Shown here: positions 9,559 through 17,330 of the stretch, piece by piece
Position numbering within the stretch: the stretch's first letter is position 1
Layout: every line of letters begins with the position of its first letter
Program-made: the position numbers and the translations under genes
NCBI RefSeq assembly: GCF_034932065.1
Contig: NZ_JAYGHP010000008.1
Coordinates: 124,001-188,000, forward strand
Length of the DNA stretch: 64,000 nucleotides
Direction: 5' to 3'
Source of the DNA: Crocosphaera sp. UHCC 0190
GTDB lineage: Bacteria; Cyanobacteriota; Cyanobacteriia; Cyanobacteriales; Microcystaceae
Notes under the pieces: generated by a model
Database searches by the model: none
What the model saw: the letters and a program-made list of their open reading frames with translations, nothing else
Told to the model about the DNA's origin: nothing

Positions 9559-9996
9559 TCAGGCCGCAAACATTCGCGCAATTATTCGTATATCTGGCTC
9601 AACTTCCACCCAGACTCTGGCACCACATCCCTTCGCTTTATCAGGGGAATACATCACCTTGCAACTGCCAAGAATCTCCGCCTCATGACACCGAATTGTC
9701 CGACTGCCCCGATGAATGGTGATTACAGCCTCTGGATGTTCCTTATTAGTATTTTTTTGGAGGAGCTTGCTATTGACATGAATATAGGTGGCAACTCGTT
9801 GAGGACGTTTGCGCCATGTTCCTTTGGGCCCTCGCGTCCCAGGAATAATTCTAGGCATATCGTTATACAAGGGAATACGCCAGAATCGTCCTTGTTTAAA
9901 GGCTCCTTCGATTCTCCCCTCAGCCAAAAGTTGGCGAACCCGTTGTTGACATATTTCTAGAAGAGATGCTGCTTTTATTGTTCCCACATATTCCAT
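9559..9996 (-). CDS. Small protein with N-terminal excisionase/MerR-type helix-turn-helix
   Basis: 145 residues. Residues 3-45 (GTIKAASLLEICQQRVRQLL, then AEGRIEGAFKQGRFWRIP) match the pattern of short winged HTH domains in excisionases and DNA-binding adaptors. The remainder is basic in the middle (RGPKGTWRKRPQRV) and has three Cys late on (RCHE, SCKV, GCGA), perhaps a small metal site. I do not know the family. Function as a DNA-binding protein is an inference from the first 45 residues. There is no phage or integrase gene beside it. A gap of 72 bases separates it from the downstream metallo-hydrolase gene on the same strand. Confidence 0.7.
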   Translation of the reverse strand: MEYVGTIKAASLLEICQQRVRQLLAEGRIEGAFKQGRFWRIPLYNDMPRIIPGTRGPKGTWRKRPQRVATYIHVNSKLLQKNTNKEHPEAVITIHRGSRTIRCHEAEILGSCKVMYSPDKAKGCGARVWVEVEPDIRIIARMFAA

Positions 9997-10239
9997 CTCA
10001 TTACCCTAGCACTATAGTTTTTTTTAGTTTAACCAAGATTTTTTTGTTAAGCAATTTACCTCAACCACCACACCCCGTCAGATTGTAAGTTTAAGAAGTT
10101 GAAAAGCGCACAATCCCGTTATAGCTATGAGAAGAGCCATGACGGGAGACGATTGATTCACAGAAGACTTAGGGCAAACTCATCTAAATTTTGCCGCGTT
10201 TTAGGGGTATTGTTGCTCAGAAAAGATAAAAAATATTTA

Positions 10240-10362
10240 TTAATGGGCTGAACCGTTGCCGTCATAATTATCTGAGTCATAAAAGCCATTTTTTGTGCCA
10301 AAAAAGAGACAAGACACGATAAACAGACCTGTTAGGATTACCAAAATTAATTTAACATCCAT
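10240..10362 (-). CDS. 40-residue single-helix membrane protein
   Basis: The reading frame is open further upstream, but the ATG at 10362 has a good GAGGAG 8 bases before it, giving MDVKLILVILTGLFIVSCLF as an N-terminal membrane helix, followed by a short polar tail ending DSDNYDGNGSAH. This shape (helix plus FFGTKNGFYDSDNY-type tail) looks like a small protein conserved in cyanobacteria. I cannot name it; small one-helix proteins in this phylum often belong to photosynthetic or respiratory complexes, but nothing here shows that. It sits alone between two minus-strand genes. Confidence 0.7.
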   Translation of the reverse strand: MDVKLILVILTGLFIVSCLFFGTKNGFYDSDNYDGNGSAH

Positions 10363-10557
10363 GATTAATAAGCTCCTCACTTGAGTATCTTCTAGGTTAG
10401 CAGTTCGTGATTGGAGGTACAATTACTATTATTGAACCCGTTCATTGGTTATGGGGCTATTTCAACCTAAATATTTAAGAATTAAAATATTTATTACTAT
10501 CCTTAATGGTTAATATTCAGCAAGCCCTAATTTTTGTATCTTTTTACCTTAAAACTA

Positions 10558-12492
10558 TCAATTGACGGTTTCAGTAATCGGATTTTGTAAAGGCTCTTGC
10601 ACAGGAGAAGCAATGGGGACTTCTTCTACTTCTGGTAAAGGTTCAGCCACTAACCCACCGGAAAGCTGAACGCCCCCTGAAAGACGTTTTAGCAGTTTGG
10701 GACGGGGATCGTGTAACAGATAGATAATTTCGTCTCCTACTTGCCAATCTTGCGCCGCTTTGACCACTTGTAAGCTACCTTGTCGTTTTACCAAGAGGGG
10801 TAACAGTTCTCCCGTCCGAATTAAGGCTTGAAAATGAGCTTGTTGTAAAGAGAGTCCCTGTTCTTTCAAACGGGTTTTACCTAACTTGATTTGTCCTTCC
10901 GTGAGATATTGATTCCAGGTTTTAATTAACGGTTGGTCTACAAAGGCTGAATTGACTTTAGTTTTGTTGGTGCTGGTGTTTTGTCCAGCGTTACTCGGAA
11001 ATACGGCAAAAACCCGTGGGGGTTGAAATTCTTCAACGGCCCTTTGGGCTAACACAAGATTAACTTCCCCATTACTGGTTAGGGCCATGAAGGTTCCCAT
11101 GGAATCAATGCCGGCCTCTTCTAAAACATCCGTATCCAGTCCACTACTTTGAAATACAGGTAAGCCTTCGGCCTTGGCTTGGCTACAGGCTTCAGGGTCA
11201 GTATCAATTAAAACCACTGATTCCCCTTGTTGTTGAAAGAGTCGACCCATTAACCGTCCCAGAGCATTACAGCCAATAATTACTGCCCCTGTGGCTTCTA
11301 GGGAGTTAATTTTTAGTCCCTTGGCTACCCACCGGGCCGATAACCCTTGGATAAACACGGTCATCATGATAGTTAAGAAGACTAACGCTTTAATAGAATC
11401 TCCCCCATTAATGCCATTTTTAGTGAGTAAGATGGCAAATAAAGAGGCAACAGAAGCCGAGACAATTCCCCTAGGGGCAATCCAAGCTAAAAAGAGTTTT
11501 TGTCGCCAATGAAGGTCACTATTAATGGTACAGAAGGCAACACTAATGGGGCGCACCACCCACATTAAAGTGAGGACAGTCCAGATACTACCCCATCCCA
11601 AGGCAAAAATACTATCAATGGACAGATCCGCCGCTAAGAGAATAAATAGCACCGAAACACAGAGGACGGTGAGTTGCCCTTTAAACCGTCTTAATAGCCG
11701 TTCTTCGGGAATGGATGATGCTCTCACGACAATACCGGCCACCACCGTGGCCATTAACCCTGATTCACTGCGACTCAGTTGCGCTAAACCAAATAAGCCC
11801 CAAACCCCCGCTAACACCACCAGGTTCTTGAGATCTTCGGATAAAAAGTTAGTATTTTTGAGAATAAAACCGAGTAAGGCCCCACTAAGGCCTCCAATCA
11901 CTGCCCCAATGCCAAACCGGAGGAGCAACCCGCTAAAGATTTCTAAGGGACTGGCATTACTATTGAGGATGGTATCTAAGACCACCACCGCTAAAATTGC
12001 CCCCACCGGGTCGATTAGCACTCCCTCACTTTCGAGTAAGGTGGCGACTTTGCGATCAACTTGAACTTGTTTGAGGAGGGGGCTGATCACCGTTGGGCCA
12101 GTGACCACAACTAAGGCCGCATAGAGAAAGGCAATTGACCAAGGAAATTCCGCTAACCAATGGGCGGCCATTCCCCCGCCGATCAGGGTGATCAGGGTCC
12201 CAAAGGTGACTAAATTACGGAGACTGCCGGAAACTCTGCCTAAATCTCGTAATTCTAAGTTTAACCCCCCTTCAAATAGGATAATGGCTACAGACAGAGC
12301 AACCAGAACCTCTAATCCGACTCCTAGTTCATGGGGATGGAGCAAATTGAGCATATCCGAACCCAACAAAATACCAAACAGCAGTAAAAAAACAATGCTC
12401 GGTACTTTGAAAAATTCAGCAGTCACTTGGGCGCTGATGCCTGCAAGCACAGTCATCACAATTTGCAGCGTGAGTTCAAAGGATACTTCCAT
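10558..12492 (-). CDS. Cation/proton antiporter (CPA family) with C-terminal TrkA-N domain
   Basis: About 644 residues from the ATG at 12492; an in-frame GTG at 12513 would add seven. Residues 1-400 hold some 12 membrane helices with the antiporter core VLIDPVGAILAVVVLDT (about 160) and LFEGGLNLEL (about 73). Residues about 405-530 form a nucleotide-binding TrkA-N/RCK-like domain (GAVIIGCNALGRLMGRLF, VVLIDTDPEAC) that probably gates transport in response to NAD(H) or another nucleotide. A Pro/Glu-rich tail closes the protein. Proteins of this type exchange Na+ or K+ for H+ across the plasma or thylakoid membrane. It is divergent from the glycosyltransferase gene. The ion and the membrane cannot be decided from sequence. 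Confidence 0.9.
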   Translation of the reverse strand: MEVSFELTLQIVMTVLAGISAQVTAEFFKVPSIVFLLLFGILLGSDMLNLLHPHELGVGLEVLVALSVAIILFEGGLNLELRDLGRVSGSLRNLVTFGTLITLIGGGMAAHWLAEFPWSIAFLYAALVVVTGPTVISPLLKQVQVDRKVATLLESEGVLIDPVGAILAVVVLDTILNSNASPLEIFSGLLLRFGIGAVIGGLSGALLGFILKNTNFLSEDLKNLVVLAGVWGLFGLAQLSRSESGLMATVVAGIVVRASSIPEERLLRRFKGQLTVLCVSVLFILLAADLSIDSIFALGWGSIWTVLTLMWVVRPISVAFCTINSDLHWRQKLFLAWIAPRGIVSASVASLFAILLTKNGINGGDSIKALVFLTIMMTVFIQGLSARWVAKGLKINSLEATGAVIIGCNALGRLMGRLFQQQGESVVLIDTDPEACSQAKAEGLPVFQSSGLDTDVLEEAGIDSMGTFMALTSNGEVNLVLAQRAVEEFQPPRVFAVFPSNAGQNTSTNKTKVNSAFVDQPLIKTWNQYLTEGQIKLGKTRLKEQGLSLQQAHFQALIRTGELLPLLVKRQGSLQVVKAAQDWQVGDEIIYLLHDPRPKLLKRLSGGVQLSGGLVAEPLPEVEEVPIASPVQEPLQNPITETVN

Positions 12493-12739
12493 AGGCTTAT
12501 TGAAGGCAGACACTTTCTACCAGTGTACTTGCTTCCCAATAACCTCCCAAATAAGTGAAGAACAGAATCAATTTAGGCAAGAAATTATAAAGTTAAAAGA
12601 GCGAGAATTTACCCTTGGGGATTTCTTTTGCTATTTTAACATTTAGATTCTAGAGTAATTTCTCATTTTTCTCTAGTCCCTTCTCTCCTAGTATAAGTTG
12701 TTTGTTGATTTAAGCCCCTTTACTGAATCCCCTCCGAAG

Positions 12740-14065
12740 ATGAATCCTTTAACCTTTACTTGGTATCCCCCCAAACATCTTAGCCATCGCCGTCCTTGGC
12801 GCAATTTTTTGTCTTGGGGGGGCTTATTTGGCGCAGCTTTAATTCTACTGGTTTGTAACCTAGATGGTACCCCTTTGTTACCTCAAGAGCTTGTCTTGGC
12901 TCAGGTGGCTCAAGAAACGACTCAAATGCCTTTTTGGTCAGGGGATTGGCTCTTTCCTACCTTACAGGGTCAAGCTTATCATCAACAGCCTTTTCTTGGC
13001 CTACTCTGTTTGGCGATCGCAACTCATTGGGGCGGGGTTGACGGATGGATGATTCGTCTGCCTGGGGCTATTCTCGCGGCGGTTTCTGTGCCCCTATTGT
13101 ATGGGTTGGCCAGGGAAATTTTTGCCTCTTGGTTAGGGGCTTTATTTTCTGCCTTAATTTATCTAACTTTGTTTCCGGTGATTTACTGGGGAAGGTTGGC
13201 GTTGTTGGATGGGTTGGTTTTATTTTGGGTGATTTTAACGGTTTTTTTGGGGTTGCGATCGCGTCGGGATTTTCGTTGGTCTTTGGGGTTAGGCCTAAGT
13301 TTGACGGGGTTATCCTTGACCCAAGGACTAATTGGCCTCTTATTAGGGGCAGTATTGTTGATTTTTCTGGCTTGGGATACTCCCCGTCTCTTGAGTTGTG
13401 GCTATTTTGTCTTAGGGGTAATTTTGGGGGTTTTTCCTGCCCTAACTTGGTATTGGATGCAATGGTTGGTTTATGGACAGCCGGCCATTCAAGCCCTATT
13501 GTGGCCAGAGATGGCCCTAGATGGGGGGAATGTTTGGCCTCGTTTGGGCTTCTATCCCTTGGCGGTGCTAACCTCTGCTTGGCCTTGGCTAATCTTTGCT
13601 TTACCTGGGGGAAAATTGGCTTGGCAGTCCCTAACTTGGGGATGGGCTAAGTTAATTTTAGTCTGGGGAGGGGGTTATTTGGGGATGATTTGTTTATTAC
13701 CTCTTGCTCAGATCAGTTATTTACTGCCTTTTTATCCCCCCTTGGCCTTGGCTGCTGGCATGATGTTAAATGAGCTTTCCCATTGGCCTGATAACCACCC
13801 TTATCCTCAATGGTGGAGTTTAATTTTATATAGCTTATCGGGAGGATTCAGTTTACTAGGATTGAGTATTTTTCTCAATTTTTCCCTAGATTTTACTTTG
13901 CTTCTGGATCGTTCCTCGTTGCTGCTCACTTTAGGGGCGATCTCTCTCACGTTTGCCGTGACAGCTTTTCTCATCAACCGACGAAATCCCCAATTTATGG
14001 CGATTTTATTTTGGGGGATGTATGTATGTTTAGCCTTATTTATTCGTTCTGCGGTTATCTATTGA
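12740..14065 (+). CDS. ArnT/PMT-type membrane glycosyltransferase (GT39-like)
   Basis: About 441 residues from the ATG at 12740; a TTG at 12698 would add 14. The protein is almost wholly hydrophobic with 10 or more membrane helices. After helix 1 comes a periplasmic loop (PFWSGDWLFPTLQGQAYHQQ), then LPGAILAAVSVPLLYGLARE, the pattern of the PMT_2 family, which moves a sugar from a polyprenyl-phosphate carrier to lipid or protein outside the membrane. The acceptor is unknown. Base composition is richer in G and T than its neighbours because of the hydrophobic coding. It ends 7 bases into the 3' end of the opposing small gene. Confidence 0.85.
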   Translation: MNPLTFTWYPPKHLSHRRPWRNFLSWGGLFGAALILLVCNLDGTPLLPQELVLAQVAQETTQMPFWSGDWLFPTLQGQAYHQQPFLGLLCLAIATHWGGVDGWMIRLPGAILAAVSVPLLYGLAREIFASWLGALFSALIYLTLFPVIYWGRLALLDGLVLFWVILTVFLGLRSRRDFRWSLGLGLSLTGLSLTQGLIGLLLGAVLLIFLAWDTPRLLSCGYFVLGVILGVFPALTWYWMQWLVYGQPAIQALLWPEMALDGGNVWPRLGFYPLAVLTSAWPWLIFALPGGKLAWQSLTWGWAKLILVWGGGYLGMICLLPLAQISYLLPFYPPLALAAGMMLNELSHWPDNHPYPQWWSLILYSLSGGFSLLGLSIFLNFSLDFTLLLDRSSLLLTLGAISLTFAVTAFLINRRNPQFMAILFWGMYVCLALFIRSAVIY

Positions 14066-14277
14066 ATTTCTTCCACAGCACGATGCAACATATTTGCTTC
14101 AACTGTTGCCTCCTGTTGACGTTCTTCAACGAGTAATTCCCTGGCTTTTTCTGCGATCGCGTCTTCCTGATGAACTTGTTCAACTTCAAGGGCCCGATTA
14201 ACCATTTTGGCATGGCGTTCTTCATCGGTTAAATGTTGTTGCGCCAGGAGTTCTCTTGCTTGTTCTTCGGTATTCAT
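14059..14277 (-). CDS. Small charged helical protein, unknown
   Basis: 72 residues, very rich in Glu, Gln and Ala, predicted nearly all helical or coiled coil (NTEEQARELLAQQHLTDEER). Two related halves can be seen: EQARELLAQQHLTDEERHAK and EKARELLVEERQQEATVEAN, each followed by a Met-His/Asn-Arg-Ala stretch (MVNRALEVEQ, MLHRAVEEIQ). This suggests internal duplication. The family is not recognised. The stop codon overlaps the 3' end of the glycosyltransferase gene by 7 bases, a convergent arrangement. It might bind a partner protein, but there is no evidence which. Confidence 0.65.
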   Translation of the reverse strand: MNTEEQARELLAQQHLTDEERHAKMVNRALEVEQVHQEDAIAEKARELLVEERQQEATVEANMLHRAVEEIQ

Positions 14278-14620
14278 AATGATTTCCTCTACTCTACATC
14301 CAGTATAAGTATCTGATTATTAAGTTTGATTCCTTTGTTAAAAACTGTTACTTAGTTGATAATCTTCCGTAGACTTATCCCTAGTTTTTCCCGATGATGT
14401 CTAACCTTAACTTTACAAATCTACGCATTCCTGGCAATTGATGACGATTGAAATATCATAAAGTTTAAGTTATGGTGGGTTCCTTGATAGGCTGACGACC
14501 AAAAATTTGAAGGACGTGGGATGTCAGGGAAATTTGAGTTAAATTAGAACGGGAACTTTGTCTAAATATGGCCAATTGTTCCCCAAAGACTGACTACCTT
14601 GAGGGCGATCTCATAAAGAT
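14278..14620. other. Intergenic region upstream of pilM
   Basis: 343 AT-rich bases between the divergent small gene and pilM. It must hold the pilMNOQ promoter, but no convincing -35/-10 pair or long inverted repeat was found by eye, and the ribosome site before pilM is weak. Confidence 0.5.
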
Positions 14621-15736
14621 ATGTTAAGCCGTATCCAGGACACAATCGGAGGTTTATTGGGAGGCAAGTCTCAAGGGGTAGGATTAGAAATTACCCCCGA
14701 AAGACTAAACTTAGCTCAATTAACCAAACATGGCCAAGGCTACAAATTAGCCAAATACTGTACTGCAGAAGTTCCAGAAGGCATTTTTGAAGAGGGCAAA
14801 ATTGTTGACTCTCCAGGATTAGCCGAACTAATTCAGGAAATGTTTACTGAGTACAAAATTAAGACGAAACGCATTGCCACGGCCGTTCCCATGCGAGAAG
14901 CCATTATCCGCATTATTCCCATTCCGGCGGAATTAGATGAGGCAGAATTGCGGGAGATGGTACTCAACCATGAAGCGGCCCTATACTTACCCTATCCCAG
15001 AGAAGAAGTTGATTTAGACTATCAAAAACTGGGATTTTTTGAAGACGAGGACGGCATTGAAAAAGTACAAGTTCTCTTGGTGGCTACCCGCAGGGAAGTA
15101 ACTGACTCCTATATGGACACCTTTAACCAAGCGGGATTACAAGTTGATATCTTAGAAATCAATAGCTTTGCCCTTATTCGTACCATTCGGGAGCAACTGC
15201 GACAATTTGGCTCAAAAGAAGCGGCCGTTTTAGTGGATGTGGAATTTGACAGTACGGAAATTGCCATTGTGGTTGATGGGGTTCCCCAGTTTTCTCGAAC
15301 CGTTCCCATTGGGACATTTCAGATGCAAAATGCCCTCTCTCGGGCCATGAACTTACCCCCCTCCCGTAACCCAGAAATTCTACAAGGGATGACCATACCC
15401 GTCACCCAGTTTGACAGTTTAAGCACCCAAGGCACGGCTGTTAACCCTGGAATGACAGCTTTAATGCGGGTTTTAGGAGAATTAACCGATGAACTGCGTC
15501 GTTCCATCAACTTCTATTTAAACCAAAGTGAAGAATTAGAAGTGGTACAACTATTACTCGCAGGCCCTGGAGGGGGACTGGTACAACTCGATGAATATTT
15601 TACCCATCGTTTAAGTTTACCCACGATGCAAGTTGATCCCGTTGCCTCTTTGGCCTTAGAAGTTGATAAAGACATTCCCACAATTCAACGGCCAGGGTTA
15701 GGGACAGTGTTGGGATTAGGATTACGGGAGGTTTAA
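14621..15736 (+). CDS. pilM: Type IV pilus assembly protein PilM
   Basis: 371 residues, a cytoplasmic actin-like ATPase that links PilN to the pilus motor. The N-terminal phosphate-1 strand is visible (GVGLEITPERLNLAQLTKHG), as is the SHS2 subdomain segment AVPMREAIIRIIPIP. A second phosphate region, AAVLVDVEFDSTEIAIVVDG, lies near residue 205, and LLAGPGGGLVQLDEYF near 310 is the adenosine loop. The protein matches the family in length. It is the first gene of pilM-pilN-pilO-pilQ, whose stops and starts lie within a few bases of each other up to pilO. The complex drives twitching motility and DNA uptake in unicellular cyanobacteria. Confidence 0.95.
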   Translation: MLSRIQDTIGGLLGGKSQGVGLEITPERLNLAQLTKHGQGYKLAKYCTAEVPEGIFEEGKIVDSPGLAELIQEMFTEYKIKTKRIATAVPMREAIIRIIPIPAELDEAELREMVLNHEAALYLPYPREEVDLDYQKLGFFEDEDGIEKVQVLLVATRREVTDSYMDTFNQAGLQVDILEINSFALIRTIREQLRQFGSKEAAVLVDVEFDSTEIAIVVDGVPQFSRTVPIGTFQMQNALSRAMNLPPSRNPEILQGMTIPVTQFDSLSTQGTAVNPGMTALMRVLGELTDELRRSINFYLNQSEELEVVQLLLAGPGGGLVQLDEYFTHRLSLPTMQVDPVASLALEVDKDIPTIQRPGLGTVLGLGLREV

Positions 15737-15740
15737 TGGG

Positions 15741-16469
15741 ATGTATAGCTTAGACGTTAATTTTCTCAAAGACCGACATTTAGACGGTGGTGCCAAAACA
15801 ACTACCTTAGTCAAAGGAAAGGGCCCCTCCTTACAACAACAACTCCCCATACTGATTGGTGGGGGGGTGATGTTACTGCTGCCCGCCTTAACCGCAACCT
15901 CTTTGTTCGTATTCAATCAGTTGTCATCCCAGACACAAGAAAGTATTCAACAGTTAGAAGGGGAATTAGGACAACTGAACGCCCAAAACAAAAGCATTGA
16001 AGAAATTGAGGCCAAAGTTAAGCAAAATGACCAGGAAATCAAATCTCTAGTCCAAGTCTTCGATCAAATTAGACCTTGGTCGGCCATTTTACAGCAGATC
16101 AAAACTCAAATACCAGCTAATGTGCAACTTACTTCGATCAAACAAGAAGAAGCAAACCTGACCATTACAGGATTTGCCCTGGATTATGATGATCTCAATG
16201 ACTTTTTATTGACCTTACAAAGTTCTCCCCTGTTACAAGCCGATCAAACCGTGATTAAGGAAGCCAGTTTGTCTGAGATTCCGGTGCCAGCACAAAATTC
16301 CGCCAAAGAGCTTCAGAGTGCTATTCCCCAAGGGGTTAAATACACCCTAACCACAGCCATTACGGATCGGCCTTCATCGGAATTGAAAAGCCAATTTGAG
16401 GCAGATGGGGCAGTCGGTTTAGTCAACCGCATTAAAACCCTTGAAAATAAAGGAGTGCTGAAACCATGA
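15741..16469 (+). CDS. pilN: Type IV pilus assembly protein PilN
   Basis: 242 residues, a bitopic inner-membrane protein. The short cytoplasmic start MYSLDVNFLKDRHLDGG is the segment that binds PilM in the family (normally I/INLLP). A single membrane helix follows at about 37-57 (ILIGGGVMLLLPALTATSLF), then a periplasmic coiled coil and an alpha/beta domain (LTITGFALDYDDLNDFLLTL). It starts 4 bases after the pilM stop and its TGA overlaps the pilO ATG. Partner of PilO in the alignment subcomplex that spans the periplasm to the secretin. Confidence 0.93.
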   Translation: MYSLDVNFLKDRHLDGGAKTTTLVKGKGPSLQQQLPILIGGGVMLLLPALTATSLFVFNQLSSQTQESIQQLEGELGQLNAQNKSIEEIEAKVKQNDQEIKSLVQVFDQIRPWSAILQQIKTQIPANVQLTSIKQEEANLTITGFALDYDDLNDFLLTLQSSPLLQADQTVIKEASLSEIPVPAQNSAKELQSAIPQGVKYTLTTAITDRPSSELKSQFEADGAVGLVNRIKTLENKGVLKP

Positions 16470-17254
16470 CATTTTCCGAAGAATTTACCCCGGACGAAGA
16501 ACAGGATTTTGGGGAAGGGGGTGGTGGCTATCCGACGGCCTTTGGCATTACCTTTACCCCACAAGTCACTGGCCTGGGACTCGGATTATTAGGGGTATGT
16601 GCCTCAGTCTATATTTTGCTGAATTTGGTCATGCCAGCCTACGAAAATTACAGCACCCTGAAAATAGATGAAGCCGAAAAGCAAAGTAAAGTTGACGAGC
16701 AAAAATCTGGGAAACTTGAAGAAAAAATGCTCGACGCTGACAGAAAACTGCGAGAATCAGAAGCATTAAGAGCGCAAGTTTTGTCCTTGTTTTCCAGTGA
16801 AAATAGTCTAAAAACTATGCTCTTAGATGTCAATAATCTGGTAGAAAAACATCCGGGAGCCAAATTAGTTAGCTTTAAACCGGAGGGAACCCTGACAGTA
16901 GTCAATGATGGTTCCTTAGGACAAGGAGTCAACAATCGCCTAAAACGTCAACGGTTTACCTTAACCATTGAAGCTGATTTTCAGGCAACCCAAACAATTC
17001 TTCAAGATTTAGAGCGACTACAACCCTTATTACTGATTAAAGGATTAAGTTCTCAATTATCTGAAGAAAAATCTAATGTTAAACCAGGAGGAGGAGAAAC
17101 CATTGCCCAAGGGCAAAATCAGCTTAAAACAAGCTTTAGCCTCGATGCGATCTTGCCCTTAAGTCAAGAAGAATTGGTTGACCTAGCCCCGAAACCAGAA
17201 GAAGGGGACGAGAAAAAGGGCGAAACTGACAACAACAAAGAAACCAAGCCGTAA
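16466..17254 (+). CDS. pilO: Type IV pilus assembly protein PilO
   Basis: 262 residues. An acidic cytoplasmic start (about 1-25) precedes a membrane helix (about 33-53, VTGLGLGLLGVCASVYILL), a periplasmic coiled coil (SKVDEQKSGKLEEKMLDADR) and an alpha/beta domain ending in an acidic Lys/Glu-rich tail. The ATG overlaps the pilN stop as ATGA, so the two are translationally coupled, as their heterodimer would favour. No pilP follows; cyanobacterial pilMNOQ operons commonly lack it, so its absence is expected. Confidence 0.92.
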   Translation: MTFSEEFTPDEEQDFGEGGGGYPTAFGITFTPQVTGLGLGLLGVCASVYILLNLVMPAYENYSTLKIDEAEKQSKVDEQKSGKLEEKMLDADRKLRESEALRAQVLSLFSSENSLKTMLLDVNNLVEKHPGAKLVSFKPEGTLTVVNDGSLGQGVNNRLKRQRFTLTIEADFQATQTILQDLERLQPLLLIKGLSSQLSEEKSNVKPGGGETIAQGQNQLKTSFSLDAILPLSQEELVDLAPKPEEGDEKKGETDNNKETKP

Positions 17255-17330
17255 ATTGTCGTCTTAGACTGCAATCATCAAAAAACGTCACTAACCCATT
17301 AGTTGACCATTGTGTGAAGAGGAGTGAATT

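Noticed and set aside
11525-12646. Two long frames (179 and 152 residues) opposite the antiporter gene
   Set aside because: Both mirror membrane-helix codons of the antiporter, are rich in Ser, Thr and Pro without any domain, and lack good starts.
13045-13650. 201-residue frame inside the GT39-like gene
   Set aside because: It is in the +1 frame of a gene with clear membrane helices; apparent hydrophobicity comes from the same GT-rich DNA.
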